Assembly: GCA_947489445.1 (NCBI GenBank)
Contig: CANLDN010000011.1
Span: 111,880 to 175,879 of the forward strand
Reading direction: 5' to 3'
Source of the DNA: an uncultured Paracoccaceae bacterium
GTDB lineage: Bacteria; Pseudomonadota; Alphaproteobacteria; Rhodobacterales; Rhodobacteraceae
DNA: 64,000 nucleotides
Shown here in pieces: positions 34,529-42,566 of the stretch. A program made the translations under genes and the position numbers. The stretch's first letter is position 1; the number at the start of each line of letters is the position of its first letter. A model generated the notes under the pieces. It ran no database searches, was not told the DNA's origin, and was given only the letters and a program-made list of their open reading frames with translations.

Positions 34529-36304
34529 TTAGAAGTTTGCGGCTTCGAGCGCCATCACAGTGTCGCCACCGGTGTTGATGCGCGATAGATGCATGGATGT
34601 GGCAGGCAGTTGGCGCGCCATGTAGTAGCGGCCTGTTGCGATCTTGGTCTCGTAGAATTCGGTGTCAGATGCACCGCCTTCCAGCGCTTCCATCGCGGCT
34701 TTGGCCATCCGCGCCCACAATAGACCCATGCAGACATGGCCCATCATGTGCATGAAGTCGTAAGACCCCGACAGCGCATTGTTCGGCTTGGTCGCATTCT
34801 GCATGAAGTACATGCCAGCGGCCTGCAGATCCTTTGACGCGGCTTTCAGCGGATCTAGGAAGTCTTTTTTCAGGGCTTCGTTGCCTTCGTTTTCCTTGAT
34901 GAAGGTTTTGACCATCTCAAAGAACGCCATGACGTGCTTGCCGCCATCTTGCGCCAGCTTGCGGCCCACAAGATCGAGCGCCTGCACACCGTTGGCCCCT
35001 TCATAGATCATGGCGATCCGGGCGTCGCGGGCGTATTGGGACATGCCCCATTCCTCGATATAGCCGTGCCCGCCATAGACCTGTTGGGCGGCAGTCGCGT
35101 ATTCAAAGCCCTTGTCAGTCAAGAAACCCTTCAGAACCGGCGTCATCAGAGAGATCAGGCCATCGGCATCAGCGTCGCTGTTCTTGTGCGCCCGGTCGAT
35201 CAGGTAGGCGCCCCAATATGTGAACGCGCGCGCGCCTTCGACAAAGGATTTCTGGTCCATCAGGTTGCGGCGGATATCGGGGTGGACGATCAGCGGGTCG
35301 GCAGGGCCGTCGGGGTTCTTGGCGCCTGTGACATCGCGCCCTTGCAGGCGATCGTTGGCGTAGGCCACGGCGTTCTGGTAGGCGCTTTCGGCTTGTGCGA
35401 AACCTTGCAGGCCCACACCCAAACGCGCCTCGTTCATCATGGTGAACATGGCGCGCATGCCTTTGTGTTCGTCACCCACAAGGAAACCGGTGGCTTCATC
35501 ATAGTTCATCACACAGGTCGAGTTGCCGTGGATGCCCATCTTTTCTTCGATCTTGCCGCAGGCGACACCGTTGCGGGCGCCAAGTGAACCATCATCGTTA
35601 ACCATGAACTTGGGCACGATGAAGAGCGACACGCCCTTGATGCCTTCGGGCCCGCCCTGAATTTTGGCGAGGACAAGGTGGATGATGTTGTCGGCCATGT
35701 CGTGTTCGCCAGCCGAGATAAAGATTTTCTGACCGGAGATTTTGTAGGACCCGTCACCGTTCGGCACGGCCTTGGTGCGCATCAGGCCCAGATCGGTGCC
35801 GCAATGCGGTTCGGTCAGGTTCATGGTGCCGGTCCATTCGCAGGACACCATCTTAGGCAGGTATTTCTGTTTCTGCTCGTCGGACCCGTGGGCGTAGATC
35901 GCGGAATAGGCACCGTGGGTCAGACCCTGATACATGTTGAATGCCATGTTGGCGGACACAAACGGCTCTTGTGCGGCGGTGTGCATGATATAGGGCAGGC
36001 CCTGGCCGCCATAGTCAGGGTCGCAGTCCATGGCGGTCCAGCCGCCTTCTTTCATCTGCTCGAAGGCTTCTTTGAAACCTTTGGGCGTGCGGACAACACC
36101 GTTTTCCATCACGCAGCCTTCGGTATCACCCACGACGTTGAGCGGGTGCAATACTTCGGATGCGATCCGGCCTGCTTCTTCGACAACAGCACCGGTAAAA
36201 TCACGGTCAAGGTCTTCGAACCCTTCAATGTCCTGTTCGCTGACTTTCAGCAAATCGTGCAGGACGAATTGAATGTCTTTGGTCGGTGCGTTGTAGATCG
36301 GCAT
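34529..36304 (-). CDS. Acyl-CoA dehydrogenase with extended C-terminal domain (FadE/DmdC-like)
   Basis: 591 residues from the ATG at 36304, after GAGGAGAG; the upstream extension overlaps the MerR gene's end. FAD and substrate blocks are MNLTEPHCGTDLGLMRTKA and KISGQKIFISAGEHD (middle beta domain). A helical domain follows with QVYGGHGYIEEWGMSQYARD, and the catalytic glutamate is in IAMIYEGANGVQALDLVGR. The 150-residue C-terminal extension marks the long family that includes DmdC methylmercaptopropionyl-CoA dehydrogenases as well as ordinary FadE-type enzymes. It performs the first oxidation of beta-oxidation. The surrounding fadAB genes favour a general acyl-CoA role. Confidence 0.9.
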   Translation of the reverse strand: MPIYNAPTKDIQFVLHDLLKVSEQDIEGFEDLDRDFTGAVVEEAGRIASEVLHPLNVVGDTEGCVMENGVVRTPKGFKEAFEQMKEGGWTAMDCDPDYGGQGLPYIMHTAAQEPFVSANMAFNMYQGLTHGAYSAIYAHGSDEQKQKYLPKMVSCEWTGTMNLTEPHCGTDLGLMRTKAVPNGDGSYKISGQKIFISAGEHDMADNIIHLVLAKIQGGPEGIKGVSLFIVPKFMVNDDGSLGARNGVACGKIEEKMGIHGNSTCVMNYDEATGFLVGDEHKGMRAMFTMMNEARLGVGLQGFAQAESAYQNAVAYANDRLQGRDVTGAKNPDGPADPLIVHPDIRRNLMDQKSFVEGARAFTYWGAYLIDRAHKNSDADADGLISLMTPVLKGFLTDKGFEYATAAQQVYGGHGYIEEWGMSQYARDARIAMIYEGANGVQALDLVGRKLAQDGGKHVMAFFEMVKTFIKENEGNEALKKDFLDPLKAASKDLQAAGMYFMQNATKPNNALSGSYDFMHMMGHVCMGLLWARMAKAAMEALEGGASDTEFYETKIATGRYYMARQLPATSMHLSRINTGGDTVMALEAANF

Positions 36305-36344
36305 GTGGTGTCTCTCCTCAGGTCGTATGTGGTGGCCGCAGCAA

Positions 36345-36746
36345 TTAGGCTGCGACCGTTTTCTGTTTGGCCAGTTGGGACAGCTTGTCCGCACCCCAGG
36401 CCATCTGTTCTTTTAACTCACCAATCGCTTCGTCCAATTCTGCCTTTTGGGCTTCCATGTCGGCCAAATGCTTTTGGGCAAGTTCATAAGTCTTGGACAG
36501 CTGGGCCTCTTGCCCGTCATCCATGTGGTAGAGATCCAGCAACTGTCGGATCTCTTCGAGGCTGAAACCAAAGCGCTTGCCGCGCAGGATCAGTTTCAGG
36601 CGTGCACGGTCACGTTTCGTGAACAAACGCTTTTGTCCCTCGCGGATCGGGAACAACAGTTCCTTTGCTTCGTAAAAGCGAAGCGTCCGGGGGGTTACAT
36701 CAAAGGCGTCGCACATTTCGCGGATATTCATTGTGTCGGCGGTCAT
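36345..36746 (-). CDS. MerR family regulator of the beta-oxidation operon
   Basis: 133 residues from the ATG at 36746. The N-terminal winged helix-turn-helix has the MerR signature IREMCDAFDVTPRTLRFYE (about residues 8-26), followed by the second DNA-binding region KRDRARLKLILRGKRFGF and a long dimerisation coiled coil (ELAQKHLADMEAQKAELDEA). The C-terminal effector region is very short and has no cysteine metal site, so it does not sense metals in the usual way. It is the first gene of the operon, 40 bp before the acyl-CoA dehydrogenase. LiuR-type MerR proteins sensing acyl-CoA are the closest functional parallel (inference). Confidence 0.85.
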   Translation of the reverse strand: MTADTMNIREMCDAFDVTPRTLRFYEAKELLFPIREGQKRLFTKRDRARLKLILRGKRFGFSLEEIRQLLDLYHMDDGQEAQLSKTYELAQKHLADMEAQKAELDEAIGELKEQMAWGADKLSQLAKQKTVAA

Positions 36747-37107
36747 CAATTCATTCCTTCATGCGTGTTTCGGATGCCACGCACTTGCGGAGTTGAAGAC
36801 AACCATACAAGCAAAGTTGACGTTAACGTAAACGGAACGTGGCGTCATTTGGAGGTTGACGAAAGGTCAGCAAAGATGACGCCGGGTCAGGAGCAATTAA
36901 AAAACTGGGAAAAATTTCATTTCTTTCCCCGCAAACGTTTAAAATAAGGGTTTTTGCAATTTTATGGAAAGTGATGTTCGGTTTTTTTGAACGAAACAGG
37001 GGGAAATCGGCTGTGATTCCACCCGCGCTTTATCTTCATTGTGGTCTCAAAGGAGGATGGTGAAGACTTAAAGTTCGCTAAACACGCTCAAATCACGATG
37101 CAACGCA
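36747..37107. other. 361-bp intergenic region holding the fad operon promoter
   Basis: No gene is supported. The part next to the MerR gene holds a MerR-type operator and promoter (36805-36834). The rest is AT-richer (for example 36890-36970) with no clear stem-loop and T-run. The 3' end of the second MerR gene lies at its far side. Confidence 0.5.
36805..36834 (-). promoter_or_regulatory. MerR-type promoter with 19-bp spacer and dyad operator
   Basis: On the minus strand, TTTACG (-35-like) is followed by a 19-base spacer and TATGGT (-10-like). The long 19-bp spacer is the hallmark of MerR-activated promoters. The overlapping dyad ACGTTAACGT (36820-36829), flanked by TT and AA, resembles LiuR-type sites of the TTTACGTTNACGT class. 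It lies about 60-90 bases upstream of the MerR start codon and should control the whole regulator-acyl-CoA dehydrogenase-fadAB operon. Confidence 0.6.
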
Positions 37108-37476
37108 TCATCCGAGTGTTGCCGCGGTCTCATCTCGCAACGCTTTGAGCTCTGCCATTGTCTCTTCCAATTGCTTTTTCTGCTCCGCAAGTTCTGTCAT
37201 TTGTCGGTCAGCCAGCGTGATCCACTCGCGCATCTGCGCTTGGGTGCCTTCGTTCTCGTAGATCATCAGCCATTGCCGAATGTCTTCGAGCGAGAAACCA
37301 AAGCGCCGTCCGCGCAGGATCAGGGTCATGCGCGCAAGTTCTTTCGAACCGTAGAATCTTGAACGCCCTTCCTTCTCGGGCGTGAGCAGTTCAATATATT
37401 CATAGTAGCGAAGCGTCCGCGGTGTGACATCGAATTGCGCGCACATCTCTTTGAATGACAGGCGTTTTTCAGACAT
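37108..37476 (-). CDS. Second MerR family regulator
   Basis: 122 residues from the ATG at 37476, behind AAGGAGG. It is clearly a paralogue of the neighbouring MerR protein: FKEMCAQFDVTPRTLRYYE, then LARMTLILRGRRFGFSLEDI, then a C-terminal coiled coil (QMTELAEQKKQLEETMAELK). It ends without a ligand domain or metal-binding cysteines. It follows the metal-exporter gene by 64 bp on the same strand. A degenerate copy of the fad-type dyad (TTGACGCTACGGTAAG) lies 19-34 bases before its start, which suggests autoregulation or cross-control by the two paralogues. Confidence 0.85.
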   Translation of the reverse strand: MSEKRLSFKEMCAQFDVTPRTLRYYEYIELLTPEKEGRSRFYGSKELARMTLILRGRRFGFSLEDIRQWLMIYENEGTQAQMREWITLADRQMTELAEQKKQLEETMAELKALRDETAATLG

Positions 37477-37494
37477 AAAGACCCTCCTTAACAC

Positions 37495-37510
37495 TTACCG
37501 TAGCGTCAAG
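37495..37510 (-). promoter_or_regulatory. Possible MerR operator upstream of the second MerR gene
   Basis: Read on the minus strand, TTGACGCTACGGTAAG matches the TTGACGTTAACGTAAA site of the fad operon (plus-strand reading) at most positions and keeps the outer TT...AA and CG...CG pairs. It sits just upstream of the ribosome site. A convincing -10 element with 19-bp spacing was not found, so this is a weaker case than the fad promoter. Confidence 0.35.
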
Positions 37511-37540
37511 TTTTCGGAGGGGCAACGGCGGAAACCGGGA

Positions 37541-38686
37541 TTAATTCATGAAGCCGGGGGCAAAGAAGTAAAAACCGTAGGCCGCAATCAATGCGGGTAT
37601 CGTTGAATACAGCGTGGCCCATATAGCTGCTTTGGGGTTCAAAGCTATTGCAGGAAACAATGCGTCCCCGTCATTCGAAATCGCGTTGCCGACAAGTGCT
37701 GCAAAAGGGATCAGCCCGTTGATATAGAGTGTCGTGACCAGGACCTGTGGCCCGCATCCTGGAATCAGACCGATTATGATGGCGATAAGCGGCAGCAGTG
37801 GTGCCACCGCGCCAAAGCTCGACTCGAGGTCCAGACCTGTGAAAACCACAATATAATCATAGGCCAGATATGCCCCGATAACCCAGACCGAGATAAAGGC
37901 CGTCTCTTCTGCCATGCGCGTGACGGGGCTGTCCTTTGCATTGGTCATCGCCTTGAGCCGGGATGTAGCCCATACACCGATACCAATCGCTGTGCCCGTC
38001 AAGCCAACGACCGTTACCGCGGGTCCGAATACCTCAAAAACATCGATACCCGTTAGCTGGGTAACGCCGATAACCAATCCCGGCAGCGCAAGCGCCAAAA
38101 ATGCATAATCTTTGATCCGTGTTCTGCCAATCAAGGGGGCCAACTCAGTGTGTTCCGATACGTCGGGCACCATAGTGTCGCCAGATACGGCATCCACAAC
38201 CCATCCGGAAATGATGCCGACGGCAAAAGACAGCGGTAACACAACAATTGCTGCATCCGGTCGGGTCGCGATCAGTAGAAAGGCCGCGTCGCCCATGGTT
38301 GCGGTCAGTGTGGCGACCACAGCACCAAATCCAACATTCCCCGAAGAATAGGCCGCGACCACGACAACCGCGCCGCCGCATCCGGGCGTTGCCCCCAAAA
38401 GGGCAGCCAATGGCACCTGCCATCCCTTTGCGTTCTTCAAGGCTTGGCCAATATCAAACCTGAACAAGCGCTCTGCGCCGTAAAAAAGCAGTAGAGTTGC
38501 CGCCACAAAAGCAGAGACCTGCACGTAGGCATCGACCATCAGGCCGCGGGTCAGTTCGCCAAGAAGTCCGGGTGCAACTGCCAGCGCCAGCAAAACCAGT
38601 GCGACGATCAGCCTGTTGAGCCGGAAGGGCCCAACCAGTCGTCGCAGTGTGAGGGCCGGTGCATTGGTCGATGCGTCCATGACCAT
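37541..38686 (-). CDS. Putative 10TM heavy-metal/manganese exporter (ArsP_2-like)
   Basis: 381 residues from the ATG at 38686; the frame is open to 39121 but that stretch overlaps the divergent thioesterase gene. About ten hydrophobic helices form two halves, each with a similar glycine-cysteine motif: LLGATPGCGGAVVVVAAYS (first half) and IIGLIPGCGPQVLVTTLY (second half). The repeated PGCG motif is characteristic of the putative 10TM heavy-metal exporter family, often annotated as a manganese transporter. A Fur-like dyad lies just upstream. Transport direction and metal are inferred. Confidence 0.75.
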   Translation of the reverse strand: MVMDASTNAPALTLRRLVGPFRLNRLIVALVLLALAVAPGLLGELTRGLMVDAYVQVSAFVAATLLLFYGAERLFRFDIGQALKNAKGWQVPLAALLGATPGCGGAVVVVAAYSSGNVGFGAVVATLTATMGDAAFLLIATRPDAAIVVLPLSFAVGIISGWVVDAVSGDTMVPDVSEHTELAPLIGRTRIKDYAFLALALPGLVIGVTQLTGIDVFEVFGPAVTVVGLTGTAIGIGVWATSRLKAMTNAKDSPVTRMAEETAFISVWVIGAYLAYDYIVVFTGLDLESSFGAVAPLLPLIAIIIGLIPGCGPQVLVTTLYINGLIPFAALVGNAISNDGDALFPAIALNPKAAIWATLYSTIPALIAAYGFYFFAPGFMN

Positions 38687-38695
38687 AATCCTTAG

Positions 38696-38737
38696 TTGCG
38701 AATTATTCTTAATTGCAGATATAGCACTTGCAGTCTC
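38696..38737 (-). promoter_or_regulatory. Promoter with Fur/Mur-like dyad upstream of the metal exporter
   Basis: On the minus strand, TTGCCG, a 16-base spacer and TATATC form a plausible promoter. Directly downstream is TGCAATTA-AGAA-TAATTCGCA (38696-38717), an inverted repeat with a perfect AATTA/TAATT core and outer TGC/GCA. TGCAA-type dyads are typical of alphaproteobacterial Fur/Mur manganese regulators. The position at the transcription start would give repression. Confidence 0.45.
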
Positions 38738-38788
38738 AACGGCAAGTGACAAGTTGCCTGCGACCCGTTTGCGCACGAAGGAGTGATC

Positions 38789-39229
38789 ATGTCTGACGCA
38801 CAAAAAACCCGCCGCGACCTGCTTGCCCGAAAGTTCATAGAAGCCATCCCACATGCGCGCGCTTTGGGCATGACGTTGACGGAGGTGGGCGAGGGTAAAG
38901 CCGTGATCGGCATGGATTACGATAAGCGGCTGATCGGCGATCCCGATACAGGCGTTATTCACGGCGGCGCTGTTTCTGCTTTGATGGACACATGCGGCGG
39001 GGCTGCGGTGATGTCTCATCCGGAGGCACCAGCTGGCACGGCAACCCTGGATTTGCGCATTGATTATATGCGTCCTGCCAAGCCGGGCGATCGGATCACG
39101 GCCACGGCAGAGTGTTATCATGTCACCCGCTCCGTTGCGTTTGTCCGCGCTACTGCGGTGGATGGCGATCCGGACAGGCCGGTCGCAACGGCCACAGGTG
39201 CCTTTACCTTGGAAAGGACCAAGTCATGA
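38789..39229 (+). CDS. PaaI-type hotdog thioesterase (first of a pair)
   Basis: 146 residues from the ATG at 38789 after AAGGAG. The hotdog helix signature is GVIHGGAVSALMDTCGG (about residues 52-68), with the catalytic-type aspartate in ALMDT, followed by strands TATLDLRIDYMRPAKPGDRI. PaaI-type enzymes hydrolyse acyl- or aryl-CoA thioesters. Its stop overlaps the start of the second thioesterase (ATGA), and the MATE transporter gene overlaps the second one, so all three are co-translated. Confidence 0.85.
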   Translation: MSDAQKTRRDLLARKFIEAIPHARALGMTLTEVGEGKAVIGMDYDKRLIGDPDTGVIHGGAVSALMDTCGGAAVMSHPEAPAGTATLDLRIDYMRPAKPGDRITATAECYHVTRSVAFVRATAVDGDPDRPVATATGAFTLERTKS

Positions 39230-39720
39230 GCCGCCGCCCGGAACCTGTGCAAGTCATTAAGCAACGTCGCGATGCCACCCTGCAAAAGCTGGTGGATGGC
39301 GTGCCGTATGTCCAATTTCTTGGGATCAACTTCGACCGTCGTGGTGATGAGCTGACTGGCGTGCTGCCATATGATGACAAGCTGATTGGCAACCCGATGC
39401 TGCCCGCCCTGCACGGCGGGGTGACTGCAGCGTTCTTGGAAGTGACCGCGATTATTGAATTGAGCTGGTCGATGATCTGGGAAGATATGGAAAGCACCAA
39501 GAGCGTTGAAGATACACCGCGCGCCCTGCTGCCCAAGACAATTGACTTCACTGTTGATTACCTGCGCTCTGGCCTGCCACGTGATGCCTATGCGCGTGCG
39601 CGGATCAACCGCTCTGGTCGCCGTTACGCGTCTGTGCATGTGGAGGCGTGGCAGGATAACCGGAGCCGTCTGTTTGCGCAGGCCACCGGGCATTTCCTGA
39701 TGCCACAACGCGATGGCTGA
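39226..39720 (+). CDS. PaaI-type hotdog thioesterase (second of a pair)
   Basis: 164 residues from the ATG at 39226. The hotdog helix is PALHGGVTAAFLEVTAII, where the usual aspartate after the glycines is replaced (FLEV has Glu), followed by IDFTVDYLRSGLPRDAYARA. Divergent hotdog pairs made from adjacent genes often form mixed oligomers, so this copy may complement the first (inference). Its last eight bases overlap the MATE gene. It is longer than the first copy by an inserted stretch around WSMIWEDMESTKSVEDTPR. Confidence 0.82.
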   Translation: MSRRPEPVQVIKQRRDATLQKLVDGVPYVQFLGINFDRRGDELTGVLPYDDKLIGNPMLPALHGGVTAAFLEVTAIIELSWSMIWEDMESTKSVEDTPRALLPKTIDFTVDYLRSGLPRDAYARARINRSGRRYASVHVEAWQDNRSRLFAQATGHFLMPQRDG

Positions 39721-41056
39721 TACCACGCCACTAACACACCGGCGGGTTCTGACGATTGCAATCCCGATTGTGGTGTCCAACGCGACCGTCCCGATTCTGG
39801 GTATTGTGGATACCGGCGTTGTCGGCCAACTGGGTGAGGCTGCGCCCATCGGGGCGGTCGGGATCGGGGCCATTATCCTGTCTGCGGTCTATTGGATATT
39901 CGGTTTTTTGCGGATGGGAACAACCGGCCTGACGTCGCAAGCCAGCGGGGCAGGGGATACCGACGAAGTGCAGGCACTTCTATCCCGCGCGCTGCTTATC
40001 GGGTTGACTGCTGGAGCTGTCATCATTGCTGCACAGATTGCAATCTTCCAAGGCGCCTTCTGGGTCTCACCGGCCAGCGCAGAGGTCGAAACCCTTGCCC
40101 GCGATTATATGGCGATCCGGGTCTGGTCGGCGCCTGCGACCATTGCACTGTATGGCATCACAGGCTGGCTGATTGCGCAAGAACGCACGCGCGCCGTGCT
40201 TGCCATTCAGGTCGGGATGAATGGGGCGAACATTATACTGAGCTTTTATCTTGGTCTGGAGCTGGAATGGGGGGTGACCGGCGTTGCCTGGGCAACCTTC
40301 ATCGCTGAATGGGGCGGTTTAGCCCTTGGGCTATGGCTGTGCCGGGATGCGTTCGCCGGAACGGCCTGGCGGACGGCAGCGCGTGTTTTCGATATTGTTC
40401 GGCTGAAACACATGGCTGTGGTCAACACCGACATCCTGATCCGTTCGGTCCTGCTACAAGCGATCTTTGTCAGTTTCTTGCTGTACGGGTCCGACTTTGG
40501 CGATGTGCAATTGGCGGCCAACCAGATCCTGATGCAATTCCTGAATGTAACGGCCTATGCCTTAGACGGTTTTGCCTTCGCGGCAGAAGCATTAGTAGGG
40601 CGCGCGCTGGGCGCGCGGGCACGGTCAGAGTTGCGGCGCAGTGCACTTCTTAGCAGTTTTTGGGGTGCCGCAATTTGTGTGGTTCTGGCGATTTGCTTTG
40701 CCCTGTTTGGCGGCATTGTCATCGACAAGATGGCCAAATCGGTTGACGTTCAAGAGGCTGCGCGCATCTATCTGCCTTATATGGTCGCCGCCCCCATAGT
40801 AGGCGTCGCAGCATGGATGCTTGATGGCATCTTTATCGGCGCGACCCGAACGAAGGACATGCGCAATATGATGATCATCTCCACGATCATCTATTTCATG
40901 GCTGTCATTCCTTTAATGGCAGCCTATGAAAATCACGGTCTTTGGATCGGGCTCCTGCTCAGTTTCGTGGTGCGGGGCGCGACATTGGCCTGGAAATACC
41001 CTGGGCTGGAGGCAGAGGCAGACAGGAAGGTCTCAGGTCCAGTCGCTGCGACCTGA
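39713..41056 (+). CDS. MATE family efflux transporter (DinF-like)
   Basis: 447 residues and about twelve membrane helices in two halves. MATE blocks include VLTIAIPIVVSNATVPILGI (helix 1), GLTSQASGAGDTDEVQALLSRAL (loop after helix 2) and, in the second half, LNVTAYALDGFAFAAEALVG. DinF-type MATE proteins extrude organic cations or related compounds using proton or sodium gradients. The gene overlaps the upstream thioesterase by eight bases and the convergent pyrD gene by 24 bases at its end. Confidence 0.88.
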   Translation: MADTTPLTHRRVLTIAIPIVVSNATVPILGIVDTGVVGQLGEAAPIGAVGIGAIILSAVYWIFGFLRMGTTGLTSQASGAGDTDEVQALLSRALLIGLTAGAVIIAAQIAIFQGAFWVSPASAEVETLARDYMAIRVWSAPATIALYGITGWLIAQERTRAVLAIQVGMNGANIILSFYLGLELEWGVTGVAWATFIAEWGGLALGLWLCRDAFAGTAWRTAARVFDIVRLKHMAVVNTDILIRSVLLQAIFVSFLLYGSDFGDVQLAANQILMQFLNVTAYALDGFAFAAEALVGRALGARARSELRRSALLSSFWGAAICVVLAICFALFGGIVIDKMAKSVDVQEAARIYLPYMVAAPIVGVAAWMLDGIFIGATRTKDMRNMMIISTIIYFMAVIPLMAAYENHGLWIGLLLSFVVRGATLAWKYPGLEAEADRKVSGPVAAT

Positions 41057-42085
41057 ACCTACGGCATCGGCCACATTTGCAAAACCGTCTCGCGCCAGCA
41101 ATTGATCAAGACCCTTGGTAATCTCATCCACCAACGACATGCCACGATAGACAAGCGCGGTGTAAAGCTGCACGGCAGAGGCCCCGGCACGAATTTTCTC
41201 ATAGGCCTGCGCAGCGCTACCCACGCCGCCGACACCGATAATCGGCAGTTGGGTGAGGCCGGACAGTTGTGCCAGCGTGCGTGTCGATTTTTCAAATAGC
41301 GGCTGACCGGACAAACCACCTAGCTCTGCTGCGTGAGGGCCATGCAACCCCACGCGGTCAAGGGTGGTATTCGTCGCAATGACGCCCGCGATGCCCGATG
41401 CATTGGCCACGTCAGCCACATCGCCAAGCTCATCCAGCGTCAGATCAGGCGCAATTTTCAAGAAGACCGGAATTGGATGATTCAGATCCGCGTTTGCTTC
41501 CATCACACGGGCAAGCAGTGCTGCCAACGCGGCCTTACCCTGAAAATCGCGCAACTTTTCGGTGTTGGGGGACGAGACGTTGACCGTCGCAAAGTCTACA
41601 TGTGCACCGCACCGTGTCAGAACCGTCGCGAAATCGGCAGATTTGTCGGCGCTGTCTTTATTGGCCCCAAGGTTAAGCCCGATGATGCGATTGCTTGGCC
41701 GCAGGGCCAAGCGCCCGGCAATGGCTTCCATGCCGTCATTGTTGAAGCCGAACCGATTGATGGCGGCTTGATCTTGCGCCAATCGAAACAGGCGGGGCTT
41801 TGGGTTGCCCGGTTGCGGGCGCGGTGTGGCAGCGCCAACTTCAAGAAAGCCGAACGAGGTCCGTGCCAGTGCGGACAACGCCGTGGCGTTCTTGTCAAAG
41901 CCGGCAGCCAGGCCTACCGGATTGGGCAGCTCAAGACCTGAAATCCTCGTGCGCAAACGGTCACTGGAAAATGGCCCCCCGCGCGGACCAAACCCTGCGT
42001 TCAAGGCATGTAGTGCAAGCCCGTGTGCCGTCTCCGGATCAATCCGGCGTAACGTCGCCAGCCCGATTCTCTCAAAAACCGGCAT
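41033..42085 (-). CDS. pyrD: Dihydroorotate dehydrogenase (quinone), class 2
   Basis: 350 residues from the ATG at 42085. It oxidises dihydroorotate to orotate and passes electrons to quinone at the inner membrane. The class 2 membrane-docking N-terminus (PVFERIGLATLRRIDPETAH) precedes LPNPVGLAAGFDKNATAL, and FMN contacts are in FATVNVSSPNTEKLRDFQG (catalytic Ser region) and IIGVGGVGSAAQAYEKIRAG. Its start shares one base with the stop of the upstream DUF952 gene (TGATG). The 3' end overlaps the convergent MATE gene by 24 bases. Confidence 0.95.
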   Translation of the reverse strand: MPVFERIGLATLRRIDPETAHGLALHALNAGFGPRGGPFSSDRLRTRISGLELPNPVGLAAGFDKNATALSALARTSFGFLEVGAATPRPQPGNPKPRLFRLAQDQAAINRFGFNNDGMEAIAGRLALRPSNRIIGLNLGANKDSADKSADFATVLTRCGAHVDFATVNVSSPNTEKLRDFQGKAALAALLARVMEANADLNHPIPVFLKIAPDLTLDELGDVADVANASGIAGVIATNTTLDRVGLHGPHAAELGGLSGQPLFEKSTRTLAQLSGLTQLPIIGVGGVGSAAQAYEKIRAGASAVQLYTALVYRGMSLVDEITKGLDQLLARDGFANVADAVGSGRSDWT

Positions 42086-42414
42086 CAAAGCGGCGGAAAC
42101 TGATGCGCGCCATCCACCACTGGCAGCGGCACAGTCCAGGCGACATCATCCATACGCAACTTGCGATAAAGATGCGGAAACAGCACGTCATTGCGGGCCG
42201 GTTCCCATTTCAGCGCCTCCAAGCCATCAGCTTCGACCGCAAGCAGAACCAATCCATTTTCGCCCGCAAAATACTTTGCGGCCGTTTCGGCGACTGTGTC
42301 GGCAGTTGAAAAATGAACATACCCATCCGCGACATCAATCGGTGCCCCGTCGGTTGCGCCGTTCTCTTTCAAATCGGCCCATTCATCAGCCCGGAATATC
42401 TTGTAAATCAGCAT
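42085..42414 (-). CDS. DUF952 family protein
   Basis: 109 residues from the ATG at 42414. It matches the DUF952 layout: IYKIFRADEWADLKENG at the N-terminus, GYVHFSTADTVAETAAKYF in the middle, and an ending rich in hydrophobic and proline residues (WTVPLPVVDGAHQFPPL). The biochemical function of the family is not known, though an ADP-ribosyltransferase-like fold has been proposed for it. It is translationally coupled to pyrD (TGATG), a pairing common in alphaproteobacteria as I recall. Confidence 0.82.
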   Translation of the reverse strand: MLIYKIFRADEWADLKENGATDGAPIDVADGYVHFSTADTVAETAAKYFAGENGLVLLAVEADGLEALKWEPARNDVLFPHLYRKLRMDDVAWTVPLPVVDGAHQFPPL

Positions 42415-42566
42415 AAGCGTGTCATGGATGTTTCCCCGAAATTGGTCAAGCACTGTACAATGGGTGTGTGACGTAGGGTGAAGGACGCTGTTGATCCGGT
42501 TCGGCGTTTGACTCTGCCACAGACGGTTGCCAATCTACTGCCATACCAACTTGGGGGAATGATCCA

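Noticed and set aside
38687..39121. N-terminal extension of the 10TM exporter frame
   Set aside because: It overlaps the divergent thioesterase gene and covers the promoter and Fur-like box. The ATG at 38686 follows AAGG and begins the family-like N-terminus.
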